This document shows, in pieces, positions 53,980 to 64,000 of a stretch of 64,000 nt of DNA (position 1 is its first letter; every line of letters starts with the position of its first letter). Below the pieces are notes generated by a model. That model did not search any database. It saw nothing but the letters and a program-made list of their open reading frames with translations, and was not told where the DNA came from. A program made the translations under genes and the position numbers. The stretch spans positions 1 to 64,000 of the forward strand of contig JAFSGC010000016.1 of NCBI GenBank assembly GCA_017434825.1, read 5' to 3'. This DNA is from Bacilli bacterium (GTDB lineage: Bacteria; Bacillota_I; Bacilli_A; RF39; UBA660).

Positions 53980-54052
53980 TATAAATTGCTGACGTGTTTA
54001 TTTTTATATAAGAAGAAAATAGTCTAAAAAAATTTGATGATGGGGTGAGATC

Positions 54053-57000
54053 GTGGCTTATAAGAAAGAAAAATTCGGGGACTATCGCGAAAGAAGAAGC
54101 TTTGCAAAAAGCAAAAACACACTAGAACTTGCCGACTTACTAGAAATTCAAAAGAAGAGTTACCAAAACTTTTTGGAAAATGGAATCAAGGAAACCTTTG
54201 AGGATCTTTTTCCAGTTGAAAGTTTTACTGGTAATATTTCTTTAGAATTTGGTGAATATTCATTTGATGCACCAAGATACTCTATTAAGGAAGCAAAAGA
54301 AAGAATGGTTAACTATGCTGCACCTTTAAAGGTTGAAGCTAGATTATTCATTCATGAAACTGGAGAAGTTAAGGAACAAACTATCTTCTTGGGAGATATG
54401 CCATTAATGACAGATGCAGGAACATTTATCATTAACGGTGCAGAAAGAGTTATTGTTTCTCAACTTGTTCGAAGCCCTTCTGTATATTTCAAAAGAGAAA
54501 TAGACAAGAATGGTCGTAGAATTATTGGGGGAGAAATCATTCCTAACAAAGGTACATGGTTAGAATATGAAACAGACGCTAAAGATGTTATCTATGTTAG
54601 AATTGACCGTACTAGAAAAGTTACAGTTACAACATTCTTAAGAGCATTAGGTTTATCTACAGATGAAGAAATTATTGAATTATTTGGAGATAATCAATAT
54701 ATTAAGAATACTCTAGAAAAAGATGCTACAAATAACACTGATGAAGCATTACTAGAAATTTATGAAAAACTAAGACCAGGAGAACCTGCTACATTAGACA
54801 GTTCAAAGAACCAATTAATTACTCGTTTCTTTGATCGTTTCCGTTATGATTTAGCAAAAGTTGGTCGTTACAAATTTAACAAAAAGTTAAATATTAGCGA
54901 AAGAATTTTAGGTTGTACTTTAGCTGAAGATATTAAAGTAGGAAAAGAAGTTTATGCTAAGAAAGGTGATGTAATTACTAAACCTTTATTAGAAAGCTTA
55001 AAACCTATTTTTGCTGAAGGCTTTAATCTAAAAGAAACTACTATTAATGAAGAATTAGATGATTATAAGAAGATTCAAACATTAAAAGTATATGACAAAT
55101 TAGATGGTAAGACTGTATTAAATTTAATTGGTACTGATAGTACTGTTGAAGAAAAAAGACTTACTATTCCTGATATTTATGCATCACTTTCATACTATAT
55201 TGGATTACATTTCAATATTGGTAATGAAGATGAAATTGACCATTTAGGTAATCGTCGTGTTAGACAAGTTGGAGAACTTATTGAAAACCAATTTAGAACT
55301 GGTATGGCGAGAATGGAAAGAGTAATTAGAGAAAGAATGACAACTCAAGAAATTGAGACTGTTACTCCTAAAACTTTAATTAACATTCGTCCAGTAACTG
55401 CAATCTTAAAAGAATTCTTTGGCTCAAGTCAGTTATCAAAATTCATGGACCAAGTTAACCCAATTGCAGAACTTACAGATAAGAGAAGATTATCATCTCT
55501 AGGACCTGGTGGACTTTCTCGTGAACGTGCTGGTATGGAAGTACGTGACGTTAACTCATCTCACTATGGTCGTATTTGTCCGATTGAATCACCAGAAGGA
55601 CAAAACATTGGTCTTATCACATCACTTGCTGGATACGCTAAAATTAATGATTATGGTTTCATAATGACTCCATATCATAAAGTAATTGATGGTGTAGTTC
55701 AAAAAGATGTAATTTATATGACTGCTGATGAAGAAGCAGATTTCTATATTTCTCAAGCTACAGTAGCTTTAGATGATGATATGCGTATCGTTGAAGACGA
55801 AGTAATCGTTCGTATTAACGGCGATAACGTTCGTGTAAAAAGAGATCAAGTTGACTTTGTTGACGTAGCTCCAAGCCAAGTTGTATCTGTTACAACAAGT
55901 TGTATTCCGTTCCTAGAATTTGACGACGCCAGAAGAACACTAATGGGTGCCAACATGCAACGTCAAGCTGTACCTCTATTAGTTTCTGAAGCTCCAATCG
56001 TAGGAACTGGTGTAGAACATATTGCTGCTGCATCTTCAGGAAGCTGTGTAGTAGCAAAAGCAGATGGTGTAGTTGAATATGCCGATGCTAAGAAGATTGT
56101 TATTAAAGTTGCTAATAGTAAGGATACTTATTACTTAGCTAACTTCGAAAGATCAAATGCTTCAACTTGTGTAAATCATCGTCCAGTTGTTAGAGCTGGT
56201 GATAAAGTACACAAAGGTCAAGTTATTGCTGACGGTCCTTCATGTAATGGTGGAGAACTTGCTTTAGGCAAGAACATGACAGTTGCATTCATGACTTTTG
56301 AAGGTTATAACTACGAAGATGCTGTAATCTTAAATGAAAGATTAGTAAAAGATGATGTTTATACATCACTTCATATATCACATTACGACATTGAATGTCG
56401 TGATACAAAACTAGGTCCTGAAGAAATTACAAGAGATATTCCAAATATTGGTGAAGATGCTCGTAAGAACCTAGATGCTGAAGGTATTGTAAGAATTGGT
56501 ACTGAAGTACACGAAGGAGATATCCTAGTTGGTAAAGTTACTCCAAAAGGTGTTCAAGAACTTACTTCAGAAGAAAAATTATTACATGCAATCTTTGGTG
56601 AAAAAACTCGTGAAGTTAGAGATACATCATTACGTGTAGAACACGGAGCTGATGGTATCGTTCATGATATTAAGATATATACAAAAGAAAATTCTGATGA
56701 ACTTCCTGCGGGAGTATCAAAAGTAATTAGAGTATATATTATTCAAAAGAGAAAAATCCAAGTCGGAGATAAGATGTCAGGTCGACATGGTAACAAAGGT
56801 GTTATCTCTCTAGTATTACCAGAAGAAGATATGCCTTACATGCCAGATGGTCGTCCAGTAGACATCATGTTAAACCCACTTGGGGTTCCATCTCGTATGA
56901 ACATTGGACAAATTCTTGAAATCCACTTAGGTATGGCAGGAAAACAATTAGGCGTTCATTATGCAACTCCAGTATTCGATTCTGCTACTTGGTCAGATAT

Positions 57001-57655
57001 TCAAGAAGAAATGGCGGAAGCTGGTATGAGCCCAGATGGTAAGATGATCTTACATGATGGACGTACTGGTGAAGCATTCGATCATCCAGTATCAGTTGGT
57101 GTTATGTACATGATTAAGTTACACCACATGGTTGATGATAAATTACATGCTAGAGCAACAGGTCCTTATTCACTTGTTACTCAACAACCTTTAGGAGGTA
57201 AAGCACAATTTGGTGGTCAACGTTTCGGAGAAATGGAAGTTTGGGCACTATATGCATACGGTGCTGCGCATGTATTACAAGAAATTTTAACTGTTAAAGC
57301 AGACGACATTGTTGGACGTGTTAAAGTATATGAAGCTCTTGTTAAAGGTAAATTAGTTAACCAAGCAGGGGTTCCAGAAAGCTTTAGAGTACTTGTTAAA
57401 GAATTCCAAGCATTAGGCTTAGATGTTCAAGTATTAAATAACGACGATGAAATCGTAGAATTTAAAGATATAGAAGAAAGCGACGAAAATGAAGGCGCTT
57501 TAAGAATTGATGAAATTGATTTAACTAAGGATATGGAACCTTCAGAACCTGAAAATGTTCCTGACCCAGTTGAAGACGAAGAAGAGGAAGAAGTCGATTT
57601 TGACGACTTAGAATTCCCAGATGTTTTAGATATTGATGAGGAAGGTGACCTATAA
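54053..57655 (+). CDS. rpoB: RNA polymerase beta subunit
   Basis: Catalytic beta subunit, 1200 residues, starting at GTG with GGGGTGA upstream. All landmark regions are there, including [38 protein letters not shown]-type [14 protein letters not shown] and [10 protein letters not shown]. The rifampicin pocket reads [20 protein letters not shown]: relative to E. coli, position 513 is Lys and position 526 is Asp, both known resistance substitutions. The C-terminus is a long acidic tail. It overlaps rpoC by one base. Confidence 0.98.
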   Translation: MAYKKEKFGDYRERRSFAKSKNTLELADLLEIQKKSYQNFLENGIKETFEDLFPVESFTGNISLEFGEYSFDAPRYSIKEAKERMVNYAAPLKVEARLFIHETGEVKEQTIFLGDMPLMTDAGTFIINGAERVIVSQLVRSPSVYFKREIDKNGRRIIGGEIIPNKGTWLEYETDAKDVIYVRIDRTRKVTVTTFLRALGLSTDEEIIELFGDNQYIKNTLEKDATNNTDEALLEIYEKLRPGEPATLDSSKNQLITRFFDRFRYDLAKVGRYKFNKKLNISERILGCTLAEDIKVGKEVYAKKGDVITKPLLESLKPIFAEGFNLKETTINEELDDYKKIQTLKVYDKLDGKTVLNLIGTDSTVEEKRLTIPDIYASLSYYIGLHFNIGNEDEIDHLGNRRVRQVGELIENQFRTGMARMERVIRERMTTQEIETVTPKTLINIRPVTAILKEFFGSSQLSKFMDQVNPIAELTDKRRLSSLGPGGLSRERAGMEVRDVNSSHYGRICPIESPEGQNIGLITSLAGYAKINDYGFIMTPYHKVIDGVVQKDVIYMTADEEADFYISQATVALDDDMRIVEDEVIVRINGDNVRVKRDQVDFVDVAPSQVVSVTTSCIPFLEFDDARRTLMGANMQRQAVPLLVSEAPIVGTGVEHIAAASSGSCVVAKADGVVEYADAKKIVIKVANSKDTYYLANFERSNASTCVNHRPVVRAGDKVHKGQVIADGPSCNGGELALGKNMTVAFMTFEGYNYEDAVILNERLVKDDVYTSLHISHYDIECRDTKLGPEEITRDIPNIGEDARKNLDAEGIVRIGTEVHEGDILVGKVTPKGVQELTSEEKLLHAIFGEKTREVRDTSLRVEHGADGIVHDIKIYTKENSDELPAGVSKVIRVYIIQKRKIQVGDKMSGRHGNKGVISLVLPEEDMPYMPDGRPVDIMLNPLGVPSRMNIGQILEIHLGMAGKQLGVHYATPVFDSATWSDIQEEMAEAGMSPDGKMILHDGRTGEAFDHPVSVGVMYMIKLHHMVDDKLHARATGPYSLVTQQPLGGKAQFGGQRFGEMEVWALYAYGAAHVLQEILTVKADDIVGRVKVYEALVKGKLVNQAGVPESFRVLVKEFQALGLDVQVLNNDDEIVEFKDIEESDENEGALRIDEIDLTKDMEPSEPENVPDPVEDEEEEEVDFDDLEFPDVLDIDEEGDL

Positions 57656-60600
57656 TGATAGATGTAAGTAACTTTAAAGGTATTAGAGTATCTATTGCCT
57701 CACCAGAAAAGATTAGAAGTTGGTCTTATGGTGAAGTTAAGAAACCTGAAACTATCAATTATCGTACATTAAAACCAGAAAGAGATGGTTTATTCTGCGA
57801 AAAGATTTTCGGGCCATCAAAAGACTTCGAATGTAGTTGTGGTAAATACAAAAGACTAAGATATAAAAATATTATTTGTGATCGTTGTGGCGTTGAAGTT
57901 ACACTTTCAAAAGTAAGAAGAGAGAGAATGGGGCACATTGAACTTGCTGCTCCTTGCTCTCATATCTGGTTCTTTAAAGGTGTTCCATCAAAAATGGGAC
58001 TAGTTCTAGATATGTCTCCAAGAGACCTAGAAGAAGTACTATATTTCGTAAGTTATGTAGTAATTGACCCAGGAAAAGCTCCTCTAGAAGCTAAACAAAC
58101 TATTTCTGACAAAGAATATCGTAATCTATATGAAAAATATGGAAATACATTCAAAGTTGGAATGGGTGCTGAAGCTATTAGAGAATTACTTTCTCAAGTT
58201 GATTTAGAAAAAGAAGTTGAAGATGTTCGTAAAGAACTTGAAGATACAACTGGACAAAAGAGAATTCGTCTTGTTAAGAGATTAGATTGCTTAGTATCTT
58301 TCTTAGAAAGTGGCAATCGTCCTGAATGGATGGTTCTAGAAGTGCTTCCAGTTATACCTCCAGAACTTCGTCCAATGATTCAACTAGATGGTGGTAGATT
58401 TGCTACTTCAGACTTAAATGACTTATATAGAAGAATTATTAATAGAAATAATCGTTTGAAGAAATTACTTGAACTTGGAGCTCCATCAATTATCGTTCAA
58501 AACGAAAAGAGAATGCTTCAAGAAGCAGTAGACTCTTTACTTGATAATGGTCGTCGTGGAAGAAGTATTACTTCTGCATCAAATAGACCATTAAAGAGTT
58601 TATCTTCAATGTTAAAAGGTAAACAAGGTCGTTTCAGACAAAACTTACTTGGTAAACGTGTAGACTACTCTGGTCGTTCAGTTATCGTAGTAGGTCCATT
58701 CTTAAAAATGTATGAATGTGGTTTACCAAAAGAAATGGCTCTTGAACTATTCAAACCGCATGTTATTCATGGAATAGTTGAAAGAGGCTTAGCACACAAC
58801 ATTAAAGGTGCTAAAAAATTAATCGAAACTAGAGACGAATGTGTATGGGACATTGTTGAAGATGTTATCACTGAACATCCAGTAATGCTTAACCGTGCTC
58901 CAACTCTTCATAGACTTGGTATTCAAGCATTCGAACCAAAATTAATTGGTGGAAAAGCAATTAGACTGCATCCACTTGTATGTGCAGCATTCAACGCCGA
59001 CTTCGACGGAGACCAAATGGCTGTACACGTACCTTTATCAGAAGAAGCTAAAGCTGAAGCAAGACTTCTTATGTTAGGTGCAAATAACATCCTAAACCCT
59101 AAAGATGGAAAACCAATCGTTACTCCATCACAAGACATGGTATTGGGTAACTGTTATTTAACAATGGAAGAAGCAGGACTTCCTGGCGAAGGTAGAGTAT
59201 TTAAAGATCCAAATGAAGCTTTAATGGCTTATGAAAGAAGAGAAATAACTCTACATACAAGAATTGCACTTCCTGCTAGTTCTTTCAAACATAAATTATT
59301 TACTGAAGAACAACAAGATAAATATTTAGTAACTACTGTAGGTAAGATTAAGTTTAATGAAATTTTACCAGATACATTCCCATTTATTAATGATGGTTCT
59401 AAGGATAATATCGAAGGTATCACACCAATGAAATATTTCTTAGAAAAGGGTACTAATATTCCTGAAGCAATTAAAGAAATGCCAGTGGTAAATCCGCTTA
59501 TTAAGTCAAACTTAAAATCATTAATTGCTCAAGTGTTCAAAAGATATCGTACAACTGAAACTTCAATTATGCTTGATAAATTAAAAGATCAAGGTTTCAA
59601 ATATTCAACAATCGCTGGTATTACAGTATCTTATGCAGATATTAAGACTAGTGAAAGAAAACAAGAAATTGTTGATGAAGCAAAAGCAAATGTTGAAAAG
59701 ATTAATAAACAATTCAAAAAAGGTTTAATTACTGAAAGTGAAAGATATCAAGAAGTTATTTCTAACTGGGCTGCTGCAACTGATAAAGTTAAAGCAGAAC
59801 TTAAACAAATCAGTTTAAATGACTATCAAAATCCAATTTTCATGATGATGAACTCAGGTGCTCGTGGGGAAATTTCAAACTTTACCCAACTTGCAGGTAT
59901 GCGTGGACTTATGGCAAAACCAAATGGTGAAACAGTAGAAATCCCAATTACATCATCATTCATGGACGGACTTACAGTATCAGAATTCTTCTTATCAACT
60001 CACGGTTCTCGAAAAGGTGCTGCCGATACAGCTCTTAAAACTGCCGATTCAGGTTACTTAACAAGAAGACTTGTAGACGTTGCTCAAGACATTATTGTTA
60101 AAGACTATGACTGTGGATCTATTCAAGGTGTAGTAGTTCAAGACTTATTGAATGATAAAGACGGATCTGTTATTGAACCATTAGAAGAAAGAATTTTAGG
60201 AAGATTTGCTGCTAAGAAAATCGTTGATCCTGAAAGTAAAGCTGTTATTTGTGAAGCTGGCGAAATGATTACTGAAAATACTTGTTCAAAAATCAAAAAA
60301 GCTGGTATTACAAAAGTTGAAATCAGAAGTGCACTTACATGTAAATCAGATGGTGGCGTATGTCAAAAATGTTATGGACGTAACCTTGCTACTGGTAACT
60401 TAGTAGAAACTGGAGAAGCAGTTGGTGTTATGGCTGCTCAATCAGTTGGTGAACCAGGTACACAGCTTACAATGCGTACATTCCATACCGGTGGTGTAGC
60501 ATCTGCTGAAGACATCACTCAAGGTCTTCCAAGAGTTGAAGAATTATTCGAAGCAAGAACACCAAAATATAAAGCTACTATTGCTGAAATTTCTGGAAAA

Positions 60601-61329
60601 GTAACTAACATTACTGAAAATAATTTAAAATATACAATCACTGTTGAAAATGAAGCTGGTGTAAGAGATCATGTTACAAATTACAACATGAAATTACGTG
60701 TAGCTGTTGGTGATGAAGTAAATGCAGGAGATAAATTAACTGAAGGTGTTATTGCACCTAAAGAATTACTTGCAGTTACAGACCCACTTACTGCACAAGA
60801 ATACATCTTAAAAGAAATTCAAAGTGTATATAAACTTCAAGGTGTTGATATCAATGACAAACACATTGAAATTATCGTTAAGAGAATGATTAATAAGATG
60901 AAGATTGTTGATCCTGGAGATACAGACTTTGTTGAAGGTTTAACAGTATCACTTAGAACATTCACTGAAGGTAATAAACCAGTATTATTGAGTGGTGGAG
61001 TTCCTGCTAAAGGTAACCCAATTATGCTTGGTATTACTAAGTCATCACTTGAAACCGATTCATTTTTATCTGCTGCATCATTCCAAGAAACTACAAGAGT
61101 TCTTACAGATGCTGCTATTAAAGGTAAGATTGACCCATTAAAAGGATTAAAAGAAAATGTTATTATCGGTAAATTAATCCCTGCAGGTACAGGTGCAAAA
61201 GAATATGCTAACATTGATATTGAACTTGAAAAACAATTTTTAGTAAATGATGCTGCTGAAACTTTAGAAGAATCTTTAATGGAAGAAAATTCTAACGAAG
61301 AAGTAGCTCAAAACGAAACTGAAGAATAA
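57655..61329 (+). CDS. rpoC: RNA polymerase beta' subunit
   Basis: 1224 residues. The N-terminal zinc site is [19 protein letters not shown], the active-site loop [12 protein letters not shown] carries the three Asp that hold the catalytic Mg, and a second zinc site is seen in [13 protein letters not shown]. The trigger-loop/bridge-helix area ([23 protein letters not shown]) is intact. An acidic tail ends the protein. It is translated by overlap with rpoB (TAATG), and a terminator follows. Confidence 0.98.
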   Translation: MIDVSNFKGIRVSIASPEKIRSWSYGEVKKPETINYRTLKPERDGLFCEKIFGPSKDFECSCGKYKRLRYKNIICDRCGVEVTLSKVRRERMGHIELAAPCSHIWFFKGVPSKMGLVLDMSPRDLEEVLYFVSYVVIDPGKAPLEAKQTISDKEYRNLYEKYGNTFKVGMGAEAIRELLSQVDLEKEVEDVRKELEDTTGQKRIRLVKRLDCLVSFLESGNRPEWMVLEVLPVIPPELRPMIQLDGGRFATSDLNDLYRRIINRNNRLKKLLELGAPSIIVQNEKRMLQEAVDSLLDNGRRGRSITSASNRPLKSLSSMLKGKQGRFRQNLLGKRVDYSGRSVIVVGPFLKMYECGLPKEMALELFKPHVIHGIVERGLAHNIKGAKKLIETRDECVWDIVEDVITEHPVMLNRAPTLHRLGIQAFEPKLIGGKAIRLHPLVCAAFNADFDGDQMAVHVPLSEEAKAEARLLMLGANNILNPKDGKPIVTPSQDMVLGNCYLTMEEAGLPGEGRVFKDPNEALMAYERREITLHTRIALPASSFKHKLFTEEQQDKYLVTTVGKIKFNEILPDTFPFINDGSKDNIEGITPMKYFLEKGTNIPEAIKEMPVVNPLIKSNLKSLIAQVFKRYRTTETSIMLDKLKDQGFKYSTIAGITVSYADIKTSERKQEIVDEAKANVEKINKQFKKGLITESERYQEVISNWAAATDKVKAELKQISLNDYQNPIFMMMNSGARGEISNFTQLAGMRGLMAKPNGETVEIPITSSFMDGLTVSEFFLSTHGSRKGAADTALKTADSGYLTRRLVDVAQDIIVKDYDCGSIQGVVVQDLLNDKDGSVIEPLEERILGRFAAKKIVDPESKAVICEAGEMITENTCSKIKKAGITKVEIRSALTCKSDGGVCQKCYGRNLATGNLVETGEAVGVMAAQSVGEPGTQLTMRTFHTGGVASAEDITQGLPRVEELFEARTPKYKATIAEISGKVTNITENNLKYTITVENEAGVRDHVTNYNMKLRVAVGDEVNAGDKLTEGVIAPKELLAVTDPLTAQEYILKEIQSVYKLQGVDINDKHIEIIVKRMINKMKIVDPGDTDFVEGLTVSLRTFTEGNKPVLLSGGVPAKGNPIMLGITKSSLETDSFLSAASFQETTRVLTDAAIKGKIDPLKGLKENVIIGKLIPAGTGAKEYANIDIELEKQFLVNDAAETLEESLMEENSNEEVAQNETEE

Positions 61330-61352
61330 GCCTTTACACAAAGGCTTTTTTC
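61328..61352 (+). terminator. Terminator of rpoBC
   Basis: AAGCCTTT (61328-61335) pairs with AAAGGCTT (61340-61347) around ACAC, then T. Confidence 0.9.
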
Positions 61353-61365
61353 TTTGCAATAAATT

Positions 61366-61374
61366 TGATACAAT
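61366..61374 (+). promoter_or_regulatory. Extended -10 promoter of dGTPase gene
   Basis: TGATACAAT, identical to the element before rpsB, 24 bases before the ATG. Confidence 0.45.
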
Positions 61375-61398
61375 AGTTTGTATAAAGGAAGGTACATT

Positions 61399-62529
61399 AT
61401 GAACGATAAGATTTATGAAAACATGCAAAAACATGGAACTGATTTAGGATTCTATGCAACTAAAGATAAAGATGCTATTTATTTAAAACCATATAATCCA
61501 GATATTAGAACTCCATTTTTTAGAGACATCGATAAGATTATTTATTCACTTGCATATGTAAGATATATGGATAAAACCCAAGTATTTACTGTAGTAGAAA
61601 ATGATCATATTCAAAAAAGAATGATTCATGTTCAGTATGTATCGAAGATAGCTAGAACAATAGGAAGAGCCTTAAGACTTAATGAAGATTTGATTGAGGC
61701 AGCAGCGCTAGGACACGACTTAGGTCATACCCCATATGGTCATGAAGGCGAAAAAGTTTTAGATAAGATTTCTCGTGAACTAGGAGAAGGAAACTTCATG
61801 CATAACATTAATAGTGTAAGAAATGTTATGTTTATTGAAAATTATGGTAATGGTAATAATGTGTCGTTACAGGTTTTAGATGCAATCATGTGCCATAATG
61901 GTGAAATGGTATCAAATGAATATCATCCTAAGAAAAAAACTCAAGAAGATTTTTTAAATGAATATTATGCTTCATATCAAGACAGAGAAGTTGCTAAATA
62001 TTTAAGACCAATGACTTTGGAAGGCTGTGTAGTAAGAATTAGTGATATTATAGCTTACCTAGGAAGAGATATCGAAGATGGTATTAGGGTCGGACTTCTT
62101 ACTTATGAAGATGTTCCTAAAGAAATTCGTGAAGTATTAGGAACCACGAATTCAGAAATAGTCAATACTATTATTTGTGATATTATTGCTAATAGTATTG
62201 ATGTACCTTATATTAAAATGAGTGATGAAGTATTTAATGCGGTAAAAGCGTTAAAGAAATTTAATTATGAAAATATTTATTATAAATGTTTAGATGATCA
62301 AAAAAGGGATTATATTGAATTTAAATTTCGCTGTGTAGTAAATAGTTATATGAAAGATTTAGTAGAACACAATACTGATAGTATTATTTATACATCGTAT
62401 TTAGACAACATGAGTGACGAATATAAAGAAAATAGTAATGCTCGTATTGTACTTGACTATGTATCAGGAATGACTGATGAATATTTTAACGAGCAATTTG
62501 ATAAATTAAACATAAAAATAGTAGAATAG
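61399..62529 (+). CDS. dGTP triphosphohydrolase-like HD protein
   Basis: A 376-residue HD-domain enzyme. RMIHVQYVSKIARTIGRALRLNEDL and ALGHDLGHTPYGHEGEKVL, with H106-D107 as the metal pair, are the dNTPase signature, as is the later DIIAYLGRDIEDG. Such enzymes cut dNTPs to nucleoside and triphosphate to control the dNTP pool. Substrate preference is not readable from sequence. GGAAGG 7 bases upstream supports ATG 61399. Confidence 0.9.
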   Translation: MNDKIYENMQKHGTDLGFYATKDKDAIYLKPYNPDIRTPFFRDIDKIIYSLAYVRYMDKTQVFTVVENDHIQKRMIHVQYVSKIARTIGRALRLNEDLIEAAALGHDLGHTPYGHEGEKVLDKISRELGEGNFMHNINSVRNVMFIENYGNGNNVSLQVLDAIMCHNGEMVSNEYHPKKKTQEDFLNEYYASYQDREVAKYLRPMTLEGCVVRISDIIAYLGRDIEDGIRVGLLTYEDVPKEIREVLGTTNSEIVNTIICDIIANSIDVPYIKMSDEVFNAVKALKKFNYENIYYKCLDDQKRDYIEFKFRCVVNSYMKDLVEHNTDSIIYTSYLDNMSDEYKENSNARIVLDYVSGMTDEYFNEQFDKLNIKIVE

Positions 62530-62553
62530 ACAATAATAAAAAAGAGGTGAATT

Positions 62554-63819
62554 ATGGAGTATAAAAACATCGATTGTAAATCATATAATATCCATACAAT
62601 CAAAACAAATCGTTTTAAAACCACCAAAATAGAAGTGGTTTTTCGTAGTAGGGTTGATAAAGAAACAATTGCCATAAATTCTTTTTTAGCAGCAATGCTT
62701 AATGAGTCATCAAAAAAATATCCTACTCGAAGAAAACTTGCTATCAAAAGTGAAGACTTATATAAAACGTATTATTATGCATTTGCTAATAAAGTTGGTG
62801 ATTGTTTAAATACAATTTTTACAGTTAATTTTATTAATCCAGAATTTATATCTGAAGATGATTACTTAAAAAATGTTATTGAGTTTTTATTTGAAATGAT
62901 TAGTAATCCTAATGTGGAAAATGAAGAGTTTGACATAAATACCTTTAATATAGTTAAAAATAATATTTTACTAGATATTGAAAGTATCGAAGAGAATGCT
63001 GAAAAAAAAGCAATTAATAGTGCTCTTTTAGCAATGGATGAAGAAAGTATTAGTTCACTCAATATCTTAGGAACTAAAGAGTCTGTAGAAAAGATTACTC
63101 CAGAAAAACTATATCAAGCATACTTGAATTTAATTAATAATTCTTTAGTAGATATCTTTGTAATTGGTAATACAAATATGGATAATATCGTCAAATATAT
63201 CAAAAAGTATTATCAAAATCGTAAAATAAGAACTGGTAAGATTAACTACTATATAGAAAACAACTTACGTAAAAAAGTTAATGAGAAAGAAGAACAATCT
63301 TCATTTCTACAATCTCAACTTGTATGCTTGTATAATTTAGATAATTTAACTAAAGATGAAAAAGAGATAACGTTTCATTTATTAAACTATATTCTAGGAA
63401 GTGGTGGACTAAGTAGTAAATTATATCGCTATATTCGTGAAGAAAATAGTTACTGTTATCGAATTGCAAGCATGTATTTTAAATATGATAATTTACTTTG
63501 TATAGCGTCGTCTTTAGCTAAAGAAAATATTAAACATACTGTTAAATTAATTAATAAAGCTATTGAGGAAATGAAAAGCGGAGACTTTACTGAAGAGGAT
63601 ATTAAAGATGCTAAACAAAATCTCTTGTTATCACTGAATGTAAATAAGAATAATCCTAATTCCATACTAGCTAATTATCAATTTAAATATTTCTTAGGGA
63701 ATTATACTATCGAAGAAAAGATTGAATTAATTGAAAAAATAACCAAAGAAGATATTATTTCTTTAGCCAAAAAGATTAAAGAAAATACAGTATATGTATT
63801 AAGCGAGGAAGAAAAATGA
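62554..63819 (+). CDS. M16-family peptidase-like protein, inactive type (YmfF-like)
   Basis: A 421-residue M16 fold without the HxxEH zinc motif; the corresponding N-terminal region reads AINSFLAAMLNESSKKYPTR. Later family features (YILGSGGLSSKLYRYIREENSYCYRIAS) are present. In Firmicutes such an inactive partner is paired with an active M16 protease, and that gene follows with an ATGA overlap. AGAGGTGA precedes the ATG. Confidence 0.85.
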   Translation: MEYKNIDCKSYNIHTIKTNRFKTTKIEVVFRSRVDKETIAINSFLAAMLNESSKKYPTRRKLAIKSEDLYKTYYYAFANKVGDCLNTIFTVNFINPEFISEDDYLKNVIEFLFEMISNPNVENEEFDINTFNIVKNNILLDIESIEENAEKKAINSALLAMDEESISSLNILGTKESVEKITPEKLYQAYLNLINNSLVDIFVIGNTNMDNIVKYIKKYYQNRKIRTGKINYYIENNLRKKVNEKEEQSSFLQSQLVCLYNLDNLTKDEKEITFHLLNYILGSGGLSSKLYRYIREENSYCYRIASMYFKYDNLLCIASSLAKENIKHTVKLINKAIEEMKSGDFTEEDIKDAKQNLLLSLNVNKNNPNSILANYQFKYFLGNYTIEEKIELIEKITKEDIISLAKKIKENTVYVLSEEEK

Positions 63820-64000
63820 AAGAGATAAAGATAAAAGGTGCTGGAGAAGTAATTTATGAACATACCACAAAAAATGGATTAAAGGTATATGTATGGCCAT
63901 ATAATCTAAGTGAAGAAGTTAATTTAACTTTAACAGTTAAATATGGAAGTATTCATACAAAGTTTAAAAGTAATGGTAAAGAAATTACTGTTCCGGATGG
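63816..64000 (+). CDS. M16-family zinc peptidase, 5' part (YmfH-like)
   Basis: The first 61 residues are visible, and the gene runs off the window. TKNGLKVYVWPYN and VKYGSIHTKFK with VPDG are the standard approach to the HFLEH zinc motif of YmfH-type proteins, expected just beyond the edge. GAGGAAG precedes the ATG, which overlaps the stop of the inactive partner. Confidence 0.85.
   Translation, partial: MKEIKIKGAGEVIYEHTTKNGLKVYVWPYNLSEEVNLTLTVKYGSIHTKFKSNGKEITVPD

Noticed and set aside
60837-61214. 125-residue frame opposite rpoC
   Set aside because: It lies entirely inside rpoC and reads as its antisense.

Overview
The window is a strongly AT-rich (about 30% G+C by eye), gene-dense chromosomal segment of a walled, low-GC Gram-positive bacterium. 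It reads with the standard bacterial code: UGA is used as a stop and Trp is UGG. MurC, an LTA-synthase-like sulfatase, PopT/DUF368, FtsK/SpoIIIE, AddAB, a T-box leader, Shine-Dalgarno sites of AGGAGG type and a ybxB-rpoB-rpoC arrangement all point to Bacilli/Firmicutes. The short proteins, the many small membrane proteins and the surface-protein types suggest an uncultured host-associated Bacilli lineage (RF39-like or similar). That placement is inference. No phage, insertion sequence or CRISPR array was seen.

Layout. 0-8 kb: a large secreted/surface protein, then a translation operon (rpsB with a putative S2 leader, tsf, frr) interrupted by small membrane proteins, several with thioredoxin-like folds. 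pyrH is absent from its usual place. 8-17.6 kb: trmL, ftsK, queA and tgt (queuosine tRNA modification), DUF421, DUF1653, a PfkB kinase and an Smr protein. 17.7-22.7 kb: tRNA-Ile2 and tRNA-Leu, followed by the most unusual locus. A 20-codon leader peptide with three consecutive His codons and six alternately complementary RNA segments ends in a terminator. It precedes a phosphoribosyltransferase-like gene split by a +1 frameshift at CCC-CAU (the A-site codon is His), a SLOG/LOG-like gene, an ABC-F ATPase and a nitroreductase. 22.8-33 kb: ASCH protein, Tex, an LTA-synthase-like protein, an AsnB-like protein lacking its catalytic Cys, an SunI-type PH protein, RmuC, PopT, a pseudo-histidine-phosphatase and an acyltransferase. 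33-41 kb: PduL, Dus, AddB, AddA and an Rpn-type nuclease. 41-53 kb: MurC, a camelysin/TasA-like protein, a T-box leader with isoleucyl-tRNA synthetase of type 2 carrying a GLHH signature, DeoD, phosphohexomutase, a cyclophilin lipoprotein and a VWA adhesin with a PPHTG sorting signal. 53-64 kb: YbxB-like methyltransferase, rpoB, rpoC, a dGTPase-like HD protein and an M16 peptidase pair that runs off the end.

Main points. (1) A histidine-type ribosome-mediated attenuator controls an unrecognised PRTase-SLOG operon, and the same amino acid is the hungry codon at the +1 shift site. (2) IleRS2 has GXHH in place of HXGH, a variant linked to very strong mupirocin resistance. (3) The RpoB rifampicin region carries Lys and Asp at the positions equivalent to E. 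coli Q513 and H526, which predicts intrinsic rifamycin insensitivity. (4) Several proteins have lost catalytic residues (AsnB-like C2S, phosphatase without RHG, thioredoxin folds without CXXC, AddB without Walker A). Promoters in the window repeatedly use an extended -10 (TGnTAnnAT).
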